From JAOUEE01 sp051011595 (GTDB taxonomy: Bacteria; Actinomycetota; Acidimicrobiia; Acidimicrobiales; SHLQ01), in the NCBI GenBank assembly GCA_051011595.1, contig JBPCTQ010000185.1, positions 1-24,594 of the forward strand: DNA of 24,594 nt, read 5' to 3'. Numbering within the stretch: the first letter of the stretch is position 1; every line of letters begins with the position of its first letter. Below are positions 7,430 through 15,747 of the stretch, piece by piece. The position numbers were made by a program, and so were the translations under genes. Below the pieces are notes generated by a model that made no database searches, had not been told where the DNA came from, and worked only from the letters and a program-made list of their open reading frames with translations.

Positions 7430-8452
7430 TCAACCGTCGGGATTCGACGCGGCCAGCGCCAACGTGGCGGCATGGGTCATGGCCGAGATGCTCTCCTCCA
7501 GGGCGCCGACCGCCGCGGGGTCGAACAGTGCGGCGAAACGGCCGGCGGGCATGGCCGTCCCCACCACCCCGGGCTCCACCCGATCCCACGACGCACCCAC
7601 CTCGTCGAGCAGGGCGCGCATGGCCGTGTTCGACGACAACACGTTGGCCGTGAGCGTTTCGACACCGCTGGCCAGCGCGGTCACTCCCAGTGCCCCCAAC
7701 AGCAGGCTGGCAATGCCTCGCCGGCGATGGGTCTCGGCCACTGCGACGGCCCACTCCGCCGTGGCCGGGTCGTCCCGGTCACGGATGTAGCGGGCCACAC
7801 CGATGCCCTGGCCGTCGGGCCCGGGCCCGGTCGGGTCGACCGCGACCCAGGCGAAATGGCGAACGCAGTCGACATCGAGCAGGTAGTCGATGATGGCGCG
7901 ACTGGGGGCGGCCCCACTGAAGAAGCGGTTGACCAGCGTCTGGCGTGACGCACTCGACAACGCCTCCTGGTAGGCGTCGCGGTCGGTGGGCAGCAGGGGC
8001 CGAACCAGGATCTCGTTCCCGGTCTGATCGGTGGTCGGGACGGCTCGAGCAGACGCAGCCAGTCGTTGGGCGGCGCAGCCGGCGACGTGCGTGCGGAAGG
8101 CGTCGACACCCATGGCTTGATCGAACGCGTCGGCATCACCCACCAGGCCGTTCATGGCCTTGGTCACGGTGACGTTCTTGGTGCGGGGGCCATCGGTCAA
8201 CAGGGCCAGCTCACCCACGATCGATCCGGGCCCCACTTCGGCGATGACCTGCCCAGTCTCGGGGTCGGCGACCGATGCGGTTCCTTCCAGCACGACGAGG
8301 AAGTGCCGACCGGGTTCGCCGGCCCGGGCCACGGTGGTACCCGGCTCGAACGACACCGACTGCAGACGAGCACCCACTGGCGATTGCCGCAGCGTGTCGA
8401 TCCACGCCTCGTCGTTGGTGTCGGCGCTGCCGGAGTCTGCCATCTCGGGCAT
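7430..8452 (-). CDS. pat: Cyclic-nucleotide-binding / GNAT protein acetyltransferase (Pat-like)
   Basis: A 340-residue two-domain protein. Residues about 25-140 form a cyclic-nucleotide-binding domain with the phosphate-binding cassette GSIVGELALLTDGPRTKNV (76-94; E81 and R90 are the likely ribose and phosphate contacts). Residues about 147-310 form a GNAT domain with the acetyl-CoA loop THRRRGIASLLLG (241-253). E233 in TAEWAVAV sits where the catalytic glutamate of mycobacterial Pat is expected. This order and length match Mycobacterium Pat (Rv0998, MSMEG_5458), a cAMP-activated lysine acetyltransferase that inhibits acyl-CoA synthetases and modifies a universal stress protein. cAMP control and targets here are inferred. 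The ATG at 8452 has GGGGAGG upstream. The ferritin-like gene follows downstream. Confidence 0.87.
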   Translation of the reverse strand: MPEMADSGSADTNDEAWIDTLRQSPVGARLQSVSFEPGTTVARAGEPGRHFLVVLEGTASVADPETGQVIAEVGPGSIVGELALLTDGPRTKNVTVTKAMNGLVGDADAFDQAMGVDAFRTHVAGCAAQRLAASARAVPTTDQTGNEILVRPLLPTDRDAYQEALSSASRQTLVNRFFSGAAPSRAIIDYLLDVDCVRHFAWVAVDPTGPGPDGQGIGVARYIRDRDDPATAEWAVAVAETHRRRGIASLLLGALGVTALASGVETLTANVLSSNTAMRALLDEVGASWDRVEPGVVGTAMPAGRFAALFDPAAVGALEESISAMTHAATLALAASNPDG

Positions 8453-8543
8453 GCTACGCCTCCCCTGACCCTTGGCCGGACTGATCGGGCGACCTCGGGG
8501 CCAGCCACAACACCTGGGCCAGCTCCGTCCGACCCCTGACGCG

Positions 8544-8580
8544 CCGCACCGCCGGAACCGATATGGCTCCGGCGGTGCGG
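8544..8580 (-). terminator. Strong hairpin terminator after the beta-helix/RTX gene
   Basis: CCGCACCGCCGGA (8544-8556) and TCCGGCGGTGCGG (8568-8580) are perfect 13-bp arms around an 11-base loop. The hairpin lies 33 bases after the RTX gene stop and about 90 bases before the acetyltransferase start, so it should separate the two transcription units. No T tract follows. Confidence 0.65.
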
Positions 8581-8613
8581 AAGATCAACCTGGGTCAGAG
8601 ACCCGGGCAAGGA

Positions 8614-11600
8614 TCAGGGGCAGTTGAACACCGTGTCGATTCCTTCTGTGGTGCAGTTGTCGACGTCGGGCCCACCGTTGACCGTGTCGGGGAATCCGTC
8701 CACGGAGTTGATGGTGTCGGCCCCGGCAAAGCCGTTCAACAGGTCCGATCCCCCTCCACCGACCAGTGTGTCGTTGCCGGCCTGCAACAGATCACCATCT
8801 CCGAAGATCTGGTCGTTGCCCGACCCTCCGGTGATGTTGTCGTCGTCGGGGCCACCGTTGATGACGTTGACTCCCGACGGATCGGTGATCGTGTCATTCT
8901 GCTCGTTGCCCCACAGGTTGTCGTTGCCGGCCCCGCCATCGACGGTGTCGTTGCCGACCTGGCCGAAGACGAAGTCGTTGCCCGACCCACCATTCAGGGA
9001 AGGATCGTTGCCGCCCAGCCCGTAGATGGTGTCGTTGTTGGCGCCACCGTCGACGGTGTCGTTGCCGGGACCGCCGTTGATGACATCGTCGCCGGTACCA
9101 CCCGACAGGTTGTCGGTGCCGTCGACCCCGATGATGAAGTCGTTGCCGTTGCCACCGTCGACGGTGTCGTTGCCTCCCTGGGCGAAGATCTGATCGTTCT
9201 GATCTCCACCAATCAGGAGGTCGTTACCGCTACCACCGTTGATGACGTCGGCGCCGGTACCACCGTTGATGGTGTCGTCGTTGCCGAAGCCCAACAGGGT
9301 GTCGTTGCCCGAGCCACCGACAATGGTGTCATCGCCGTCTTGACCGAAGGCCAGGTCGGCCCCGGACGAACCATCGATGTAGTCGTTGCCGGTACCACCG
9401 TTGAGGACGTCGTTGCCGCCACCCCCGCAGAGATTGTCGTTCCCTCCGAGTGATGACACCGTGTCGTTGCCGTTGAGGGCGACGATGCTGTCGGCAAGAC
9501 CTGTTCCGGTCAGGTTGTCGGGTCCATTTGTCCCGACCATCGTGGCCTGCACACCGTTGCAGAAGAAGCCCTGACCAGTCGGGGTCTCGACCGCACCCAT
9601 GTCGTATTCGGTGGCCGACGCGATGCCGTCACCGTTGAGCGCCGGTTGGTCGAAGATGTCCTGAGTCTGACCTTCGGATGCGCAGGCATCGACCGCCACC
9701 TGATCGGCCCGGGGCGTGAAACTCGACTCCGGACCGGTCACGAAGAACGTGGTCGAGGAGACGGCCGCCGGCATGCCACCGAAGCCCACATCCTGCACGT
9801 TGCACGCACCGCTGAACTGTCCTGGAGTGCTCACCAAACCGTCACCGATCGTGCGGCGGACATCCCATACCGAGGTTCCGTCGGCGTCCATGATGCAGCC
9901 GGTGCTGTTCGCGAAGGTGGCAGCGACAACTCCGACAGTGGACGTCCCCGAGGCCGTGATCGAGCAGTTGGCCCCAGTCGAGGTGTGACCAGAGAACAGC
10001 ACTGCTTCGAGGTCGACGATCGACGAACCGGTCGCCTCCAGGATGCTCGTGTCGTTTACTGCCGTGTTGTCGAAGAACGCGGTCTGGTCGGCGAGGAAAT
10101 CGCCACCGCTGATGAACACCGCACCACCGGCATTGGTGGCGTCGTTGTCACGGAACTCGTTGCAGTGTTCGTTCAGCGCCAGGTTGGCCGCACCACACCC
10201 ACCGTTCTCGACCACGTTTGCGGTCGCATCGGCGTACAGACCGCCGCCCCTGGCAGCGGTGTTGTTGTCGACATGGACGCCGTCGAGGTTCGCGACCGAA
10301 GAACTGGTGATCCGCACACCACCACCGTCGCCGGTAGCCACGTTGTCGGCGATCCGCACGGGGTTGTGGGAGCCGCCCACCACTGTGCCGTCGGCATCGA
10401 GGACGGAGGTAGTGGCGGCGAACACCCCGGCCCCGAGGCCGCCAGTGTTGCGGGCGATCAGGGCGCCTCCATTGAGATCGATCAAGAAGTTGTCGAACCC
10501 GGCACCGAGGATGCCGGCACCGTTGCCGCCGACGTTGTCGATGATCTGGGCTCCGTCGTTGACCTCGACCTCGCCTTGGAGACCGTAGACGCCGGCGCCG
10601 AAGCTGGCCTCGTTGTCGTCGACAGCACCTCCGGTGCTGATGCGGGCGATCGAGCCGGCGCCGTTGACGAACACACCGCCGCCACGGTTGGCCTCGTTGG
10701 CCTGCCCACCCAAGCCGATGTCGCTGCCGCCGTCCTGCACCAGCAGGTCGGCCCCGCTGGTGAGGTGCACGCCGCCGCCGTCGCTGGAGGCGATGTTGTC
10801 GAGCACGTCGCCGTTGTTGCGGATGTTGTTCTGCCCGTTGTTCAGCGAGTAGATGCCGGCTCCGCTGGTGGCCGTGTTGTCCTCGATGTCGCCGGTACTG
10901 TTGTTGGTGAATGTGCCACCGTCGTTGAAGACACCACCGCCCCGGATGGCGGAGCTGTTGTCGACGTTGGCACCGTTGATCATCGTCACGTCCGAACGAT
11001 CCATGCGGATGGCGCCACCACCGATTGTGGTGGAGTTCGCCGGGTTGTCACCGTTGTCGACATCGGCATCGTCGAGCGTCACCGACACGTCGGGCCCATC
11101 GGCGTAGAGCGTGCCCTCGGACGAGTTGCCGCCCCGGATGGTGATGTGCTCGAAACGCACATTGACGGCCCCGGACACCTCCATCACCGCGTCGGAGGTC
11201 GATCCAGCGGCGAGGGTCAGCACCACCGAGATACTTGTTGCCGTGGTGCTGTTCTGGCACGTTGCCGTGCCCGCCTCGACGTCGAGGTTTTTGCTGATGT
11301 TGTAGTTGAAGATGTTGCTCTGGGCCGGATAGGTGCCCGGAGCAATGAACACGGTGCCGCCCGGTGCGGCGGCGGCGATGGCGGCCTCGACGGTGGCGTA
11401 CTCACAGCTCACACCGTTGATGCCGGCTACGTCGCCGGGGCCCGGAGGCGGCGGTGCCGCGTCGTCGGCCTCTTCGTCGTTGTTGTCCTCCACCCCGGTT
11501 TCGATGACCGGTTCGGACTGAGGCACCAGCGGCGCCCCGCCGGGGGCCGGCGCCGGATCGGCGAACTCGATTGCGTTGTTGGCGATGGCCGCTTGCTCAT

Positions 11601-11817
11601 CGGCATCGGGCCCCGCCGGCGCGGCCGGCGGCGCTTCTTGTTCACCGGCGTCAGCGGGATCACCTACCACATCGCCGATACCAGCAGCATTGTCATCGGC
11701 CGCGGCCTGGCTACCGTCGTCTTCTTGGGCGGTTGCCGCTGGTACCACGCCGAGCAATGCAATCAGCATCGCCAAGACAGCGAACACCGCACCGAGGTGC
11801 GTCTTCTTCCCGCTCAT
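8614..11817 (-). CDS. Large secreted beta-helix protein with C-terminal RTX calcium-binding repeats
   Basis: A 1067-residue exported protein. Residues 1-30 are a Sec signal peptide ending VPAATAQ. Residues about 31-125 are an acidic Ala/Pro-rich linker. From GVSCEYATVEAAIAAAAPGG (about 132) to about residue 700 runs a right-handed parallel beta-helix built of short NNxA..GGGV..-type coils. Residues about 749-1060 are RTX haemolysin-type repeats of GGxGNDx form (GGSGNDTL, GGTGADVI, GGPGNDTV and others) that bind calcium. The end has a Cys pair in DNCTTEGIDTVFNCP. No LPXTG anchor or transmembrane tail is visible, so it is probably released or loosely attached. A surface, adhesive or polysaccharide-binding role is plausible; no catalytic residues are recognisable. 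The ATG at 11817 has GGAGAG upstream. Confidence 0.9.
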   Translation of the reverse strand: MSGKKTHLGAVFAVLAMLIALLGVVPAATAQEDDGSQAAADDNAAGIGDVVGDPADAGEQEAPPAAPAGPDADEQAAIANNAIEFADPAPAPGGAPLVPQSEPVIETGVEDNNDEEADDAAPPPPGPGDVAGINGVSCEYATVEAAIAAAAPGGTVFIAPGTYPAQSNIFNYNISKNLDVEAGTATCQNSTTATSISVVLTLAAGSTSDAVMEVSGAVNVRFEHITIRGGNSSEGTLYADGPDVSVTLDDADVDNGDNPANSTTIGGGAIRMDRSDVTMINGANVDNSSAIRGGGVFNDGGTFTNNSTGDIEDNTATSGAGIYSLNNGQNNIRNNGDVLDNIASSDGGGVHLTSGADLLVQDGGSDIGLGGQANEANRGGGVFVNGAGSIARISTGGAVDDNEASFGAGVYGLQGEVEVNDGAQIIDNVGGNGAGILGAGFDNFLIDLNGGALIARNTGGLGAGVFAATTSVLDADGTVVGGSHNPVRIADNVATGDGGGVRITSSSVANLDGVHVDNNTAARGGGLYADATANVVENGGCGAANLALNEHCNEFRDNDATNAGGAVFISGGDFLADQTAFFDNTAVNDTSILEATGSSIVDLEAVLFSGHTSTGANCSITASGTSTVGVVAATFANSTGCIMDADGTSVWDVRRTIGDGLVSTPGQFSGACNVQDVGFGGMPAAVSSTTFFVTGPESSFTPRADQVAVDACASEGQTQDIFDQPALNGDGIASATEYDMGAVETPTGQGFFCNGVQATMVGTNGPDNLTGTGLADSIVALNGNDTVSSLGGNDNLCGGGGNDVLNGGTGNDYIDGSSGADLAFGQDGDDTIVGGSGNDTLLGFGNDDTINGGTGADVINGGSGNDLLIGGDQNDQIFAQGGNDTVDGGNGNDFIIGVDGTDNLSGGTGDDVINGGPGNDTVDGGANNDTIYGLGGNDPSLNGGSGNDFVFGQVGNDTVDGGAGNDNLWGNEQNDTITDPSGVNVINGGPDDDNITGGSGNDQIFGDGDLLQAGNDTLVGGGGSDLLNGFAGADTINSVDGFPDTVNGGPDVDNCTTEGIDTVFNCP
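8640..9540 (-). repeat. RTX nonapeptide-coding repeat region
   Basis: Imperfect tandem 27-base units encode GGxGNDxUx nonapeptides at the C-terminus of the beta-helix protein. On the plus strand the recurring string is gtcgttgcc with variants. The units are protein-coding and degenerate, not a CRISPR or intergenic repeat. Confidence 0.9.
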
Positions 11818-12173
11818 GTAACTCTCCGCTTTCTGATGTTGGTGGTCTGACATCGGCGGGGAAGTGTGCCGAACAGGGTCCGGCCGCCGACCAGCCCCCA
11901 GACGTATCGCCCGCTCTTGCCTCGCCTGACCATTCCACACGATTCCAGACAGCGTCAACCCTCGCGCACCGAGAATTCACAAGGTGTCGCAGGCCCCGCA
12001 CCGCCGTGTAGCCAATCGGCAACCTACGCGACGTCAGTTACTATCTGTCCACCACAGTGCCTTTCAATCCCACGCTGCGTGGTCAGCTCGACGCTCCGCC
12101 CACCCATCGCGCCTGATGGTGGCGACACCGGATGCTCACCGAAGCCCGAACCCCTCCTACACTCGCTCGTGCC
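11818..12173. promoter_or_regulatory. Divergent intergenic region between the RTX and hydroxylase genes
   Basis: This 356-base stretch has no convincing gene and should hold both divergent promoters. On the minus strand TTGACG (11953-11958) is a good -35 box with a weak AATGGT-like -10 about 18 bases on, giving the RTX gene a leader of over 100 bases. On the plus strand TACTAT (12039-12044) is an isolated -10-like box, and TACACT (12158-12163) lies directly before the hydroxylase start. GATGT (11835-11839) and ACATC (11850-11854) form a small inverted pair in the RTX leader. Confidence 0.4.
12158..12163 (+). promoter_or_regulatory. -10 box next to the hydroxylase start (near-leaderless)
   Basis: TACACT lies 10 bases before the ATG at 12174, and no Shine-Dalgarno sequence precedes that ATG. 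Transcription would begin within a few bases of the start codon. This favours 12174 over the upstream in-frame ATG at 12132. Confidence 0.5.
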
Positions 12174-13157
12174 ATGGGTCTTCGTACCGCCACCGCAGCA
12201 GTCACCGGGTCGCTCCGCCAGCGTCTCCGGGGCGGCGACTACACGGTGCTGGCCATTCCGGTCTTCTTCGCCACCATGGGCATCGAGTACCTGGCGCTGC
12301 GCCGCGCCGCCCGCCAGGGTCGGGTGCCGGCGCCGGACACCACCGCACCCAACGTCGACGAGCCCGTCGGCTACGAACCCAACGACACCCTGGCCAGCCT
12401 GGCCATGGGTACAGGGTCGCTGGTGGTCAATGCGTTCTACGAGCAACTCACCGCCCCGGTCGACCGGGCCATCTACCGTCATCGCATCGCCGACCTGGGC
12501 CGGGCCCGATGGGCCTTCCTGGGAGCCATCGTGGCCTGGGACTTCCTCTACTACTGGGACCACCGCCTCCAGCACCGCTCCCGCGTGTTCTGGGGCAATC
12601 ACGTGGTCCACCACTCGAGCCAGCGGTACAACCTGTCGACCGCCCTGCGTCAACCGTGGTCCGGCATCTTGTTGCACTGGGTGTTCTTCCCCATGCTGGC
12701 GCTGGGCTACACCCCCACCCAGGTGGCCAGGGCCGGTCAACTGAACCTGCTGTACCAGTACTGGGTACACACCGAAGCCGTCGACCGGCTGCCCGCCGCC
12801 GCCGAATCGGTCATGAACACGGCTTCTCATCACCGAGTGCACCACGGCGCCGACCAGCAGTACCTCGACCGCAACTACGCCGGGATCTTCATCATCTGGG
12901 ACCGGCTCTTCTCGAGCTTCGAACCCGAGGGTGACCGCATCCACTACGGCCTCACCAAGAACATCGACACCTTCAACCCGCTGCGCATCGCCACCCACGA
13001 GCACCACGACATGGTGCGCGACGTGCGCCGCAGCGGGCGGTGGCGCGATCGTGTGGGGCACGTGTTCGGGCCGCCCGGCTGGGCTCCCGTTCCTCCGCAG
13101 CAGCTCGACGAACCATCGCCGACCCCACCCCTTGCCCGAGAGGCCAGCACCCCATGA
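12174..13157 (+). CDS. Fatty acid hydroxylase / sterol desaturase family membrane diiron enzyme
   Basis: A membrane-bound non-haem diiron oxygenase of the PF04116 superfamily, 327 residues from this start. Numbered from the upstream ATG at 12132 (subtract 14 for this start), the His boxes are DHRLQH (H144, H148), HVVHH (H157, H160, H161) and HHRVHH (H233, H234, H237, H238), with H213 in WVHTEA. Hydrophobic segments lie near 39-55, 129-142 and 180-193. The family hydroxylates or desaturates lipids, sterols or carotenoids; the substrate here is unknown. The start at 12174 is preferred because a -10 box lies directly upstream; 12132 would add 14 residues. Its stop overlaps the start of the acyl-CoA dehydrogenase gene (ATGA), which suggests coupled expression. 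Confidence 0.9.
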   Translation: MGLRTATAAVTGSLRQRLRGGDYTVLAIPVFFATMGIEYLALRRAARQGRVPAPDTTAPNVDEPVGYEPNDTLASLAMGTGSLVVNAFYEQLTAPVDRAIYRHRIADLGRARWAFLGAIVAWDFLYYWDHRLQHRSRVFWGNHVVHHSSQRYNLSTALRQPWSGILLHWVFFPMLALGYTPTQVARAGQLNLLYQYWVHTEAVDRLPAAAESVMNTASHHRVHHGADQQYLDRNYAGIFIIWDRLFSSFEPEGDRIHYGLTKNIDTFNPLRIATHEHHDMVRDVRRSGRWRDRVGHVFGPPGWAPVPPQQLDEPSPTPPLAREASTP

Positions 13158-14473
13158 CCGTCACCGATCGACCCGCCGACACCTCCGCCGCCGTGGTGGA
13201 CGAGATCCGCAGTTGGCTGAACGACAACTGGGATCCCGATCTCACCGTCGGTCAGTGGTGGGAACGACTGGGACTCGCCGGCTGGTCACACCCGGCGCTG
13301 CCCACCAATGCCTACGGTCGCGACCTGTCACGCAGCGACGCCATCGTGGTGTCTCGTGAGATCGCATCCCACGGCGCGCTCGGTGCCCCCGGTGGGCTGG
13401 GCCTGATGTTGGCCGCGCCCACCATCGCCACCCACGGCACGCAGGAACAGATCGACACCTATGTCCGCGACATCGTGACCGGCCAGCGAGCATGGTGTCA
13501 GCTGTTCAGCGAACCCGGAGCCGGTTCCGACCTGGCCGGCCTGGGCACCAAGGCCGAGCTCGATGGCGACGAGTGGGTGGTCAATGGTCAGAAGGTGTGG
13601 ACATCGTTGGGGCAGACGGCCGACCTGGGCATGTTGATAGCCCGCACCGCCCCCGACTCCCCCAAACACCAGGGCATCACCTGGTTCGCCATCGACATGC
13701 ACCAACCCGGTGTCGAGGTGGTGCCGCTCATCGAGCTCACCGGGCACGCCATGTTCAACGAGGTGTTCCTCACCGACGCCCGGGTGCCGGCCGGCAACAA
13801 CATCGGTGATGTCAACAACGGGTGGGCGGTCACCAACACCACCCTCATGCACGAACGGGCCGGCCTCGGTGCCGGTGGCGGCAGTGCGGCCGTCGGTGCC
13901 ACCCCCGGAACCATCGCCAAGCAGCTCGACACCCGCGTCGGCGACCTCGCCCAGCCCACGAAGAAGAAGGCCGGGGCCCGGCCCAACCCGGCCGAAGCCC
14001 GCCGCAAGGGGCTGCTCCAGTCCTATGCCGAACAACACGGCAAGGCCGACGACCCGCTGGTCCGTCAGGATCTCGCTCGGCTGCACACCCTGACCGAGAT
14101 CGGCCGCTTCAACACCGAGCGCTCAAAGGCGGCCCGCGCCGCCGGTCACGACATTCCCGGCATGGCCAACATCGGCAAGTTGTCGATGAGCAACATCGTG
14201 CGCCTCACCCGTGACCTGGGCCTGCGACTGGCCGGGCCGGCCGGCACCCTGCACGCCTACGACGACAGTGATCGCGCGTCCCTCGATGAGGCCACCGGCG
14301 ACCCGCTGCTGGGCATGATCACCTTCCAGGCCCTGTACGCCCAGGCCCCACCCATCTACGGGGGCACCGATCAGATCCAGCGCAACATCATCTCCGAACG
14401 GGTGCTGGGCCTGCCCAAGGAACCCGGCGACATGAAGAACGTGCCGTTCTCGGAACTGCCGAAGAACGCCTGA
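13154..14473 (+). CDS. Acyl-CoA dehydrogenase
   Basis: FAD-dependent acyl-CoA dehydrogenase of 439 residues that introduces an alpha,beta double bond in an acyl-CoA. Seen: CQLFSEPGAGSDLAGL at 115-130 (flavin/substrate loop), VNGQKVWTS at 143-151, and IYGGTDQIQRNIISERVLGLPKEP near 401-424. The MCAD-type catalytic Glu position (IYEGT) is Gly here. E234 in TLMHERAGLG lies on the helix where isovaleryl-CoA and long-chain dehydrogenases carry their catalytic Glu, so it is the likely base. A Lys/Pro-rich insert at about 257-284 interrupts the C-terminal helical domain. The ATG at 13154 overlaps the stop of the hydroxylase gene, pointing to one pathway on an acyl or sterol side-chain substrate (inference). 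Confidence 0.93.
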   Translation: MTVTDRPADTSAAVVDEIRSWLNDNWDPDLTVGQWWERLGLAGWSHPALPTNAYGRDLSRSDAIVVSREIASHGALGAPGGLGLMLAAPTIATHGTQEQIDTYVRDIVTGQRAWCQLFSEPGAGSDLAGLGTKAELDGDEWVVNGQKVWTSLGQTADLGMLIARTAPDSPKHQGITWFAIDMHQPGVEVVPLIELTGHAMFNEVFLTDARVPAGNNIGDVNNGWAVTNTTLMHERAGLGAGGGSAAVGATPGTIAKQLDTRVGDLAQPTKKKAGARPNPAEARRKGLLQSYAEQHGKADDPLVRQDLARLHTLTEIGRFNTERSKAARAAGHDIPGMANIGKLSMSNIVRLTRDLGLRLAGPAGTLHAYDDSDRASLDEATGDPLLGMITFQALYAQAPPIYGGTDQIQRNIISERVLGLPKEPGDMKNVPFSELPKNA

Positions 14474-14478
14474 GGGCT

Positions 14479-14513
14479 CCGCCGATCACATCGATCCCAT
14501 CACCGTTCGGCGG
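14479..14513 (+). terminator. Weak hairpin after the acyl-CoA dehydrogenase gene
   Basis: CCGCCGA (14479-14485) and TCGGCGG (14507-14513) are perfect 7-base arms around a 21-base loop, just after the stop. The loop is long, so terminator function is uncertain. Confidence 0.3.
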
Positions 14514-14527
14514 CGTCCGGGCGTTGT

Positions 14528-14533
14528 TACGCT
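14528..14533 (+). promoter_or_regulatory. -10 box next to the ABC ATPase start (near-leaderless)
   Basis: TACGCT lies 9 bases before the ATG at 14543, with no Shine-Dalgarno sequence between. The importer operon may therefore start with a near-leaderless mRNA here. Confidence 0.5.
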
Positions 14534-14542
14534 GGCTCCACG

Positions 14543-15592
14543 ATGCGTGTTGATCCAATGGCGCGAACTCAGGGCCAGTCGCGCCCCATAGCCGTGGAGG
14601 GCATCACCAAACGGTTCGGCGACGAGGCCGCCCTCGACGCGGTGTCGCTGAGCGTTTCGGCGGGTGAGATCGTGGCCCTGCTCGGCCCCAGTGGCTGCGG
14701 GAAGACCACTCTTCTCCGGGCCATCGCCGGCCTCGACCGCCCCGACGCCGGTTCGGTGGTGATCGGCGACAGCACCGTGGTCGCAGCCGACACCTGGGTG
14801 GCCCCCGAGAAGCGCCAGGTGGGCATGGTCTTCCAGGACTGGGCCCTGTTCCCTCACATGAGTGTGGCCGACAACGTGGGCTACGGCCTCGACCGCAAGA
14901 CCCGCGCCGATCGCCGCATCGAGGAGGTGCTCGACATGGTCGGGCTGCCCGGTTTCGCCGCCCGAGCACCATCCACGCTGTCCGGGGGCCAGCAGCAACG
15001 GGTGGCGCTGGCCCGGGCCCTGGCGCCTCGTCCCGCGGTGCTGTTGCTCGACGAACCGTTCTCCAACCTCGACACCAGCCTCCGGGTCGACATCCGGACC
15101 GAGGTCTATCGACTGTTGGTCGAACTGGCCATCACCACCGTGTTCGTCACCCACGACCAGGACGAAGCGTTCGTGCTGGGCGACCGCATCGCCGTGATGA
15201 ACCAGGGCCACATCGTCCAAGTCGATCGACCCCTCGAGCTGTACACCCACCCCGTCGACCGGTGGACCGCCTCGTTCGTGGGCACGGTCAACCTCCTGCC
15301 CGGCGAAGCCGACGGCGACTCGGCAACCACGTCGGTGGGCACCATCCCGCTGCGCGAGGAACGGCACGGCGCCATCGAGGTGGCCGTGCGACCCGAAGAC
15401 CTGCAATTGGCACGGGGCGGACCCAGTACCGTCGAGCTCGTCGAGTACTACGGTCACGACGCCATGGTCATCGTCGACGTCGGGATGCCGACCACCCTGC
15501 AGGTGCGTCTGTCCCCGGATCATGGTTTCGTGCGGGGCGACCAGGTCGACGTGCACTACCGCGGCACCTCGGCCACCAGCTTCGCCCTCTGA
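14543..15592 (+). CDS. ABC transporter ATP-binding protein, ferric iron importer type
   Basis: Cytoplasmic ATPase of 349 residues. Walker A GPSGCGKTT at 48-56, Q-loop Q98 in MVFQDWALFPH, signature LSGGQQQR at 146-153, Walker B VLLLDEP at 166-172 and H-loop H204 are all intact. The region after about residue 240 is a TOBE-like regulatory extension (VRPEDLQLARGG), typical of the FbpC/PotA/CysA group. The next two genes encode a matching iron-type binding lipoprotein and fused permease, which points to ferric iron rather than sulfate, polyamine or sugar. The ATG at 14543 follows a -10 box closely; an in-frame ATG five codons later is possible. Two hairpins follow the gene, so the downstream genes also need their own promoter. 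Confidence 0.9.
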   Translation: MRVDPMARTQGQSRPIAVEGITKRFGDEAALDAVSLSVSAGEIVALLGPSGCGKTTLLRAIAGLDRPDAGSVVIGDSTVVAADTWVAPEKRQVGMVFQDWALFPHMSVADNVGYGLDRKTRADRRIEEVLDMVGLPGFAARAPSTLSGGQQQRVALARALAPRPAVLLLDEPFSNLDTSLRVDIRTEVYRLLVELAITTVFVTHDQDEAFVLGDRIAVMNQGHIVQVDRPLELYTHPVDRWTASFVGTVNLLPGEADGDSATTSVGTIPLREERHGAIEVAVRPEDLQLARGGPSTVELVEYYGHDAMVIVDVGMPTTLQVRLSPDHGFVRGDQVDVHYRGTSATSFAL

Positions 15593-15607
15593 CCCGATCT
15601 GGCGCCC

Positions 15608-15630
15608 TCGGCCCACAACCGCGGGGCCGA
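15608..15630 (+). terminator. Hairpin terminator after the ABC ATPase gene
   Basis: TCGGCCC (15608-15614) and GGGCCGA (15624-15630) form a perfect 7-bp stem with a 9-base loop, 16 bases after the ATPase stop. No T tract follows. Confidence 0.45.
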
Positions 15631-15648
15631 AACGCCCATCTCCCCCGC

Positions 15649-15695
15649 TTCTGGTAGTGCAGCGACACGTGGAGCCTGACGCGGCACTACCAGAA
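15649..15695. repeat. 12-bp perfect inverted repeat between the importer genes
   Basis: TTCTGGTAGTGC (15649-15660) and GCACTACCAGAA (15684-15695) are perfect inverted 12-base arms around a 23-base spacer, which itself has a short GCG/CGC pair. It is less GC-rich than its surroundings. It could be a second terminator or processing hairpin, or a binding site. Confidence 0.6.
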
Positions 15696-15747
15696 CGCCG
15701 GCGGTGCGGGCGGCGTCTGTTGCATCGGTCACATTCGGGCAAAAAGA

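Noticed and set aside
8640..9540. Regular repeats that could look like a CRISPR array or satellite
   Set aside because: Units are 27 bases, degenerate, in frame, and encode RTX nonapeptides; there are no constant repeats with unique spacers.
9646..11850. A 734-codon open frame on the plus strand, antisense to the beta-helix/RTX gene
   Set aside because: Its protein is a low-complexity Val/Asp/Gly/Arg mixture with no domain, and the opposite strand encodes a clear signal peptide, beta-helix and RTX repeats. Long antisense frames are expected in repeat-rich high-GC genes.
12039..12044. TACTAT as the main promoter of the hydroxylase gene
   Set aside because: It lies over 120 bases upstream with no -35 box and no ribosome site before the ATG; TACACT at 12158 fits the start better.
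14486..15742. A 418-codon open frame antisense to the ABC ATPase gene
   Set aside because: The plus strand has all ABC ATPase motifs; the antisense product shows none.
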